Shown here in pieces: positions 6,974 through 10,787 of a DNA stretch of 10,787 nt (positions within the stretch are counted from its first letter, which is position 1; the number at the start of each line of letters is the position of its first letter). Origin of the DNA: Nitrososphaerales archaeon TH5894 (GTDB taxonomy: Archaea; Thermoproteota; Nitrososphaeria; Nitrososphaerales; Nitrososphaeraceae). The notes under the pieces were generated by a model. That model saw only the letters and a program-made list of their open reading frames with translations. It ran no database searches and was not told the DNA's origin. The stretch covers positions 1 through 10,787 of the forward strand of contig JAATVK010000098.1 of assembly GCA_014523485.1 (NCBI GenBank), in the 5' to 3' direction. The position numbers and the translations under genes are program-made.

Positions 6974-7042
6974 TAGAAAAGTAATAGTTAAAATCAATAA
7001 AATTACCAATAACAATTACTATATTTTTTGCTAATCATATCA

Positions 7043-7609
7043 TTATACTAATTTGCTAACCTTAAGAAATTTATAGAAAATAGATTTGCCTTCAATTCCA
7101 CTTTTTTCAGGATGAAATTGCACACCGAAAATATTTCTTTTCTTATGTTTAAAAACTTCATGTTTGGACTGTGATGAAGAACATAAGAGTTCTAGGTCTG
7201 AAGATAATCTAAAGATGGCATATCTATGACTTTGATAGGCATAGATTGAAGTTTGATTAGGTAAAAAAATATTATTATTAATAGATGTAATCTTAACTAA
7301 TCCATGAATGGTATTTTTCATTTTAATTAATGAACCACCAAAAAATAAATTGATCATCTCTGCACCGTAACAAATTCCTAATAATGGAATATCATATCTA
7401 TTACAATATTCAATTATTTTATTATTTTTTATATTTGTAGCTTTATTATAATTTCTCCTTCCTGATAATATGACTGCTTTATATGATGATAATTCCTCAG
7501 TTATAATTTCTGAATATAATTTACATTTAAATGATATTCGTAAATCCCTAATCATACTACTAAGATCGTTTACAAATGGTGATGTGTTATTTACAATTAA
7601 TAACTCCAT
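7043..7609 (-). CDS. Class I glutamine amidotransferase (GATase1 domain)
   Basis: This 188-residue protein is a stand-alone triad glutamine amidotransferase. Cys80 sits in the nucleophile elbow PLLGICYGAEM (75-85), and His166 and Glu168 in VQFHPEKSG (163-171) complete the triad that releases ammonia from glutamine. The length matches the separate amidotransferase subunit of archaeal GMP synthetase (GuaA subunit A) and is also close to HisH. However, the oxyanion-strand motif SGGP is SGRRNY here (49-54), so this may be a paralogue with another partner. The synthetase or acceptor partner is not in the window. The start is ATG; a palindromic TATA box 24 bases upstream suggests its own leaderless transcript, although the gene lies only 32 bases behind priS and could also be read through from it. 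The GATase call is firm; the pathway is open. Confidence 0.85.
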   Translation of the reverse strand: MELLIVNNTSPFVNDLSSMIRDLRISFKCKLYSEIITEELSSYKAVILSGRRNYNKATNIKNNKIIEYCNRYDIPLLGICYGAEMINLFFGGSLIKMKNTIHGLVKITSINNNIFLPNQTSIYAYQSHRYAIFRLSSDLELLCSSSQSKHEVFKHKKRNIFGVQFHPEKSGIEGKSIFYKFLKVSKLV

Positions 7610-7625
7610 ATTTATAGAAGATTAT

Positions 7626-7640
7626 GTATAAAATTTATAC
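7626..7640 (-). promoter_or_regulatory. Palindromic TATA box before the glutamine amidotransferase gene
   Basis: The sequence GTATAAAATTTATAC is a perfect inverted repeat with 7-base arms around one central base, centred 24 bases upstream of the ATG at 7609. It lies wholly in the 32-base gap behind priS. The position fits a box A for a leaderless transcript. The symmetry also makes it a possible repressor site. Confidence 0.5.
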
Positions 7641-7641
7641 G

Positions 7642-8796
7642 TTAACTCGAATAATTCGCTACATTCGCTAGTCGTTTAGATATCAAAAAAACAGCAACTG
7701 AAACAGGAACTGACGAAATAGATTTATCCAAAACATATTTTTTTCCTTTAATATGAAATTTTAATGGTATATTAATGGAAATATCAACACTTTTATCATT
7801 TTCAAAAAAACAAGAATCAGTCATCGGATCAAATTTGTCTAGATCATAACATATAGTCTTTGATAGCCCACTTTTACCATTTAATGATCCTACCATTCTA
7901 AAAATTCTATGTATATCAGTCGTTACCTGTGGGTCGATTTTGACCCCTATTTCAGAAGCAATTTTGTCTATTTCATTCTTAAATGAGGGGTAACCCCCAA
8001 TTTTTTTTATAAATTTATTTAAATGATCACTCGAAACTGGGATCTTCATCCTTTGAACAATTCTTTTTCTCCACCCATATGAAAATCCACTTAATGGAAT
8101 CTTAATCCTATAACCACCTTTATCATTCCTCACTCCGAAACTCTCTGGAGTGAGATTCCTTCCCATTAAATATCCTGCCACGTCAGAACGGGATTTAGAA
8201 TCCAATAACATATAATTATCCTGGCAGACTACAACATGAAATCCAGTATTGCCGGAAAAAGATACCTCTAAATTTTTTTCCTGTATTCCAAAATCTTTTT
8301 TTAAAAATTCTATTAAATTCTTAGTTTCCTTTTTTAAGGAAGTTATACATCTAAAACATGGAATCGTATTTTTGAGAATGGTAGTATTATGACATTTATA
8401 ACATTGGTTGATGTAATCTCTAGACACAACATTACAATTAGAACAAATATAAAAAGTATGCTCCTTTTGACATGATAATAACAAATCGTTAAGATCGATA
8501 TCAAATATCATATCCGCGCCTTTCCATCCTTTCTCATTAATAGGAAAAGTAGGAAACTGGTAATACGCATTTGAGCAAAATATATCGGAAGGAACATTCT
8601 GGATGATATATGCTTTTAAACTTCCGAGTTTTGAAAACGATAAATGCCTAATTACTTTGCCATCAAATGTCATAAAACCAAACTCACGATTAGGCATTTG
8701 AATTGGAGGGTTAAGAAGCCCAAGGTTTTTAAAATAATATTCTTTGAAAAGTGTAGTTAAAAAATCTTTATTTTTTGTATTAATTTCTTTTTTCAT
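7642..8796 (-). CDS. priS: DNA primase small (catalytic) subunit PriS
   Basis: PriS synthesises short primers for DNA replication as the catalytic half of the archaeal/eukaryotic primase. This 384-residue protein shows the conserved order. GADMIFDIDLND (93-104) has the metal-binding pair Asp99 and Asp101. A zinc knuckle is formed by Cys118, Cys121, Cys132 and Cys135, with another pair at Cys147 and Cys150. SGNTGFH (181-187) is the nucleotide-binding SGxxGxH motif. IDPQVTTD (287-294) gives the third catalytic Asp, Asp288. The late motif SLNGKSGL (304-311) has Asn where most family members have His. The length is normal. The ATG start overlaps the end of priL as ATGA, so the two subunits are translationally linked and probably made in equal amounts. 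Confidence 0.97.
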   Translation of the reverse strand: MKKEINTKNKDFLTTLFKEYYFKNLGLLNPPIQMPNREFGFMTFDGKVIRHLSFSKLGSLKAYIIQNVPSDIFCSNAYYQFPTFPINEKGWKGADMIFDIDLNDLLLSCQKEHTFYICSNCNVVSRDYINQCYKCHNTTILKNTIPCFRCITSLKKETKNLIEFLKKDFGIQEKNLEVSFSGNTGFHVVVCQDNYMLLDSKSRSDVAGYLMGRNLTPESFGVRNDKGGYRIKIPLSGFSYGWRKRIVQRMKIPVSSDHLNKFIKKIGGYPSFKNEIDKIASEIGVKIDPQVTTDIHRIFRMVGSLNGKSGLSKTICYDLDKFDPMTDSCFFENDKSVDISINIPLKFHIKGKKYVLDKSISSVPVSVAVFLISKRLANVANYSS

Positions 8797-9806
8797 TTTC
8801 TATTTCTACCAAATTGTATAGGATTAGTGATTCCTTTACAATCGATAGTTGCGTAGCAAAGATTTTCATTTACCAGTTTAGAACATGCAGGGACAGAGTA
8901 TTTTGTTTGACTACCTTTTTTACCTGCTAAATGTTCAACTTGATACCTTGTAATTTTTTCATTAAAATCTGGAGCGTTTTGAAATAGTGAAACTACTTCA
9001 TCGATACTCTTACCTAATGAAAGCATATAAGTAGCTAACATAAATCTTGCAGAATGAGGTAAGTTTTCACTTTTATTTAGGAATTCCAACGCTTTTTTTA
9101 TACAAGGAGGAAGATCAGTTGTATTTTTTGTATATTTAATGGTAGGAATTAATTTATTTTTAATCAAAGTAGCGTGAAATCTAATTTGTTCTGGTATTTT
9201 AGTAATATTCATATTTTTAATTTTATTATACATCAATTTGTAAATTTCATATCTTATCAATCTGACTGTTTCATCTACATCTAAGTATACATAACCATTA
9301 TCAACAGCTCTATTGATTAATTTCCATTCGATTTCATTAAATTGGGTAGCTCTATCTAAATAATTAGAAATATTCATTTTAAATAAGTTATTTTTTTTAG
9401 TATCTAAATCTACATCTAACTGAAAAAGTTCTCTGAAAATCCTAGAAATAAGAAGATTTTTTTTCCTTAGATCTTTCTCTTTTAATAGATCAGATATTAA
9501 AAACCTCTCGACCCTAATAGCTTCAAATAGTGAAAATTTTTTGATTGCTGAATCTTCATATATATATTTCATCATAATAAGAGAAACGAGAAAGGTAAAT
9601 AGTTCTATATCATATTTTTCAAGATCCATAAAGACCTTTCCTTGTATCAAAGCAAATTCAATCCTTTTAGAAGCTCTTTCAATGATATGCAGAAATTCTG
9701 ATCGGTTAAAATCATCTAAATCAAAATGACTTTCTCGAACATAGGTTCCAGCCTCCTCTAAAAAAGGATATTTTGCAAGGTCATCTTTGCCTAAAATGAT
9801 ACTCAA
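8793..9806 (-). CDS. priL: DNA primase large subunit PriL
   Basis: PriL is the regulatory subunit that binds PriS and helps start primer synthesis. This 337-residue protein begins with the typical DDLAKYPFLEEAGTYV (8-23). The N-terminal two thirds is a helical domain. The C-terminal domain carries the four cysteines that hold a 4Fe-4S cluster: Cys235 (PPCIKKALEFL), Cys308 (VPACSKL), Cys317 (NLCY) and Cys323 (IDCKGI). The helix HSARFMLATYML (251-262) and TRYQVEHLAG (286-295) between the first two cysteines are also characteristic. The start is ATG without a Shine-Dalgarno sequence; a TATA-like box is centred about 29 bases upstream. priS follows with a 4-base overlap, and nfo is divergent across a short promoter region. 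All ligands are intact. Confidence 0.95.
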   Translation of the reverse strand: MSIILGKDDLAKYPFLEEAGTYVRESHFDLDDFNRSEFLHIIERASKRIEFALIQGKVFMDLEKYDIELFTFLVSLIMMKYIYEDSAIKKFSLFEAIRVERFLISDLLKEKDLRKKNLLISRIFRELFQLDVDLDTKKNNLFKMNISNYLDRATQFNEIEWKLINRAVDNGYVYLDVDETVRLIRYEIYKLMYNKIKNMNITKIPEQIRFHATLIKNKLIPTIKYTKNTTDLPPCIKKALEFLNKSENLPHSARFMLATYMLSLGKSIDEVVSLFQNAPDFNEKITRYQVEHLAGKKGSQTKYSVPACSKLVNENLCYATIDCKGITNPIQFGRNRK

Positions 9807-9829
9807 TACTATTACTATTATTCATTACC

Positions 9830-9839
9830 AAAATAAAAC
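9830..9839 (-). promoter_or_regulatory. TATA-like box of the priL-priS operon
   Basis: On the minus strand this reads GTTTTATTTT and is centred about 29 bases before the ATG of priL. That spacing would give a leaderless or nearly leaderless transcript for priL and priS. It is adjacent to the inverted repeat at 9841-9864. Confidence 0.45.
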
Positions 9840-9840
9840 T

Positions 9841-9864
9841 ACTTCGTAAAGATATTATCGAAGT
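9841..9864. promoter_or_regulatory. Inverted repeat in the nfo/priL divergent promoter, possible operator
   Basis: ACTTCG (9841-9846) and CGAAGT (9859-9864) form a perfect 6-bp inverted repeat around a 12-base AT-rich core (TAAAGATATTAT). The core may itself be the TATA box of nfo, about 39 bases before its TTG start. The arms are the only GC-containing symmetric element in this gap. The layout suits a dimeric regulator shared by both directions, but no regulator gene is present to support this. Confidence 0.35.
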
Positions 9865-9891
9865 CTAAACAAAAAAATTTAGATATCAAAA

Positions 9892-10787
9892 TTGAAAATA
9901 GGTTTCCATGTATCTATTACAGGCTCACTAAGCAACTCAATAAAAAATGCAGAAGAGATTGGCTGTACTGCTTTTCAAATATTTACTCGAAATCCCCGTG
10001 GTTGGATACCCAAGCATTTGGAAAGGAAAGATGTTGACGAATTTAAAAGTAAGTTAGAAAATAGTTATATCGATAAAAAAAATGTTGTTGTTCATATGCC
10101 ATATTTACCTAATTTTGCCGCGCCAGAGAGCGAATCATATTATAAATCCAAAAAAGTTCTCTCAGAAGAGATTATTAGATGTTATCTATTAGATATTTCT
10201 TATCTAATCCTGCACTTAGGTAGCCACCTTGGATTCGGGGAAAAAAATGGGATAAAACAGATAGTTAATGCATGCAATTTTGCTCTTGACAATTTTAATT
10301 CTTTATATAGAAGGCATTTAAATTTAAATATTTTAATTGAAAATAGTGCTGGTCAAAAAAATAGCATAGGTAGTAAATTTGATGAAATTAAAGATATATT
10401 GGATGAACTAAATAACAAAAAATTTGGGGTTTGTTTTGATTCTTGCCATGCATTTGCTTCGGGATACGATCTAAGAACATCTAACAAAGTAATAGAAACA
10501 ATAGATAATTTTAATGATATCATAAATATTAAAAATTTAAAAGTCTTGCATTTGAACGACTCTAAAGGTAAAATCAATGAGAACATAGATAGACATGAAC
10601 ATATTGGACTAGGTTCAATAGGTAAAGAAGGACTGATAGAATTTTTAAAACATAAATATTTTCAAAATATTCCCATAATAATGGAAACGCCAAATGATAA
10701 AACTAGAGGAGATAAAGAAAACATGAAAGTTATATTAGACTATATTGAAGATGAAAAAATTGAACTGAATATACCAAGAAAAATATA
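9892..10787 (+). CDS. nfo: Endonuclease IV (AP endonuclease), open at the window end
   Basis: Endonuclease IV cuts the DNA backbone 5' to abasic sites in base excision repair using three zinc ions. The 298 residues visible carry every metal ligand of the family: His68 (VVHMPYLPN), His108 (ILHLGSH), Glu150 (ILIENSAGQ), Asp183 and His186 (VCFDSCHAFASGYD), His220 (LHLNDSK), Asp233 and His235 (DRHEHIGLG), and Glu265 (IMETP). The N-terminus KIGFHVSITGSLSNSI matches the usual TIM-barrel start. The start is TTG at 9892, giving exactly that N-terminus; no ATG fits. The frame is open to the last complete codon, and the window ends in TA, so at 298 codons (family about 280-300) the gene may lack only its stop. 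It is divergent from priL. No residue is missing, so the enzyme should be active. Confidence 0.95.
   Translation, partial: MKIGFHVSITGSLSNSIKNAEEIGCTAFQIFTRNPRGWIPKHLERKDVDEFKSKLENSYIDKKNVVVHMPYLPNFAAPESESYYKSKKVLSEEIIRCYLLDISYLILHLGSHLGFGEKNGIKQIVNACNFALDNFNSLYRRHLNLNILIENSAGQKNSIGSKFDEIKDILDELNNKKFGVCFDSCHAFASGYDLRTSNKVIETIDNFNDIINIKNLKVLHLNDSKGKINENIDRHEHIGLGSIGKEGLIEFLKHKYFQNIPIIMETPNDKTRGDKENMKVILDYIEDEKIELNIPRKI

Larger units (their letters stand above)
6260..7042. other. Gene-free AT-rich region of 783 bases
   Basis: No convincing gene, tRNA or known RNA family is seen on either strand. The composition is extremely AT-rich with frequent stops in all frames. It holds the upstream region of the C39/TPR gene (near 6260-6300) and the 3' flank of the glutamine amidotransferase gene, so both neighbours are transcribed on the minus strand. 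Several perfect inverted repeats lie in it (6576-6591, 6779-6788, 6957-6973), along with two tiny overlapping frames (6408-6476 and 6473-6547) that could be chance. It may be decayed coding DNA, a regulatory region or an unrecognised small RNA locus. Confidence 0.6.

Noticed and set aside
10353..10586. Minus-strand 77-codon frame near the window end
   Set aside because: It is antisense to nfo, where all zinc ligands are read on the plus strand.

Overview
The window looks like a piece of an AT-rich archaeal chromosome, most probably from the Nitrososphaeria (Thaumarchaeota, ammonia-oxidising archaea). The support is a two-subunit archaeal/eukaryotic DNA primase (PriS with a catalytic DID motif and a zinc knuckle, PriL with four Fe-S cysteines), an archaeal coiled-coil protein of the COG1340 type, and a tRNA-Ala gene without an encoded CCA end. 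Starts are often GTG or TTG with no Shine-Dalgarno sequence and with a TATA-like box about 24-29 bases upstream, which suggests leaderless mRNAs. The phylum is inferred; no rRNA or other marker gene is present.

Layout. Positions 86-511 (minus) hold a Nudix hydrolase of the Ap4A-hydrolase type. Divergent from it lies tRNA-Ala(GGC) at 592-665, then a small kinase-fold protein (716-1417, plus). A Cys/His-rich protein of unknown function (1414-1797, minus) converges on the kinase and shares the palindromic stop CTAG with it. A coiled-coil protein (1932-2927, plus) and a MurG-like glycosyltransferase (3011-4186, plus) follow. The glycosyltransferase overlaps tail-to-tail by 48 bases with a THUMP-domain, ThiI-like protein (4139-5278, minus). 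That gene lies 24 bases behind a C39-peptidase-like plus TPR protein (5303-6259, minus), so the two probably form one operon.

Positions 6260-7042 form a gene-free, very AT-rich stretch with several inverted repeats. The replication and repair block comes next. PriL (8793-9806) and PriS (7642-8796) overlap by ATGA on the minus strand and are followed by a class I glutamine amidotransferase (7043-7609) that appears to have its own TATA box. Divergent from priL is endonuclease IV (nfo, 9892 to the window end, plus), whose frame is still open at the last base and is probably complete except for the stop codon.

How the genes work together. PriS and PriL form the primase that starts DNA strands, and Nfo repairs abasic sites. 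They face each other across an 85-base divergent promoter containing a 6-bp inverted repeat. The most unusual proteins are the C39-like/TPR protein, where serine replaces the catalytic cysteine, and the adjacent THUMP protein, where the ATP-binding PP-loop of ThiI is not recognisable. I see no mobile element, CRISPR array, phage gene or defence system.
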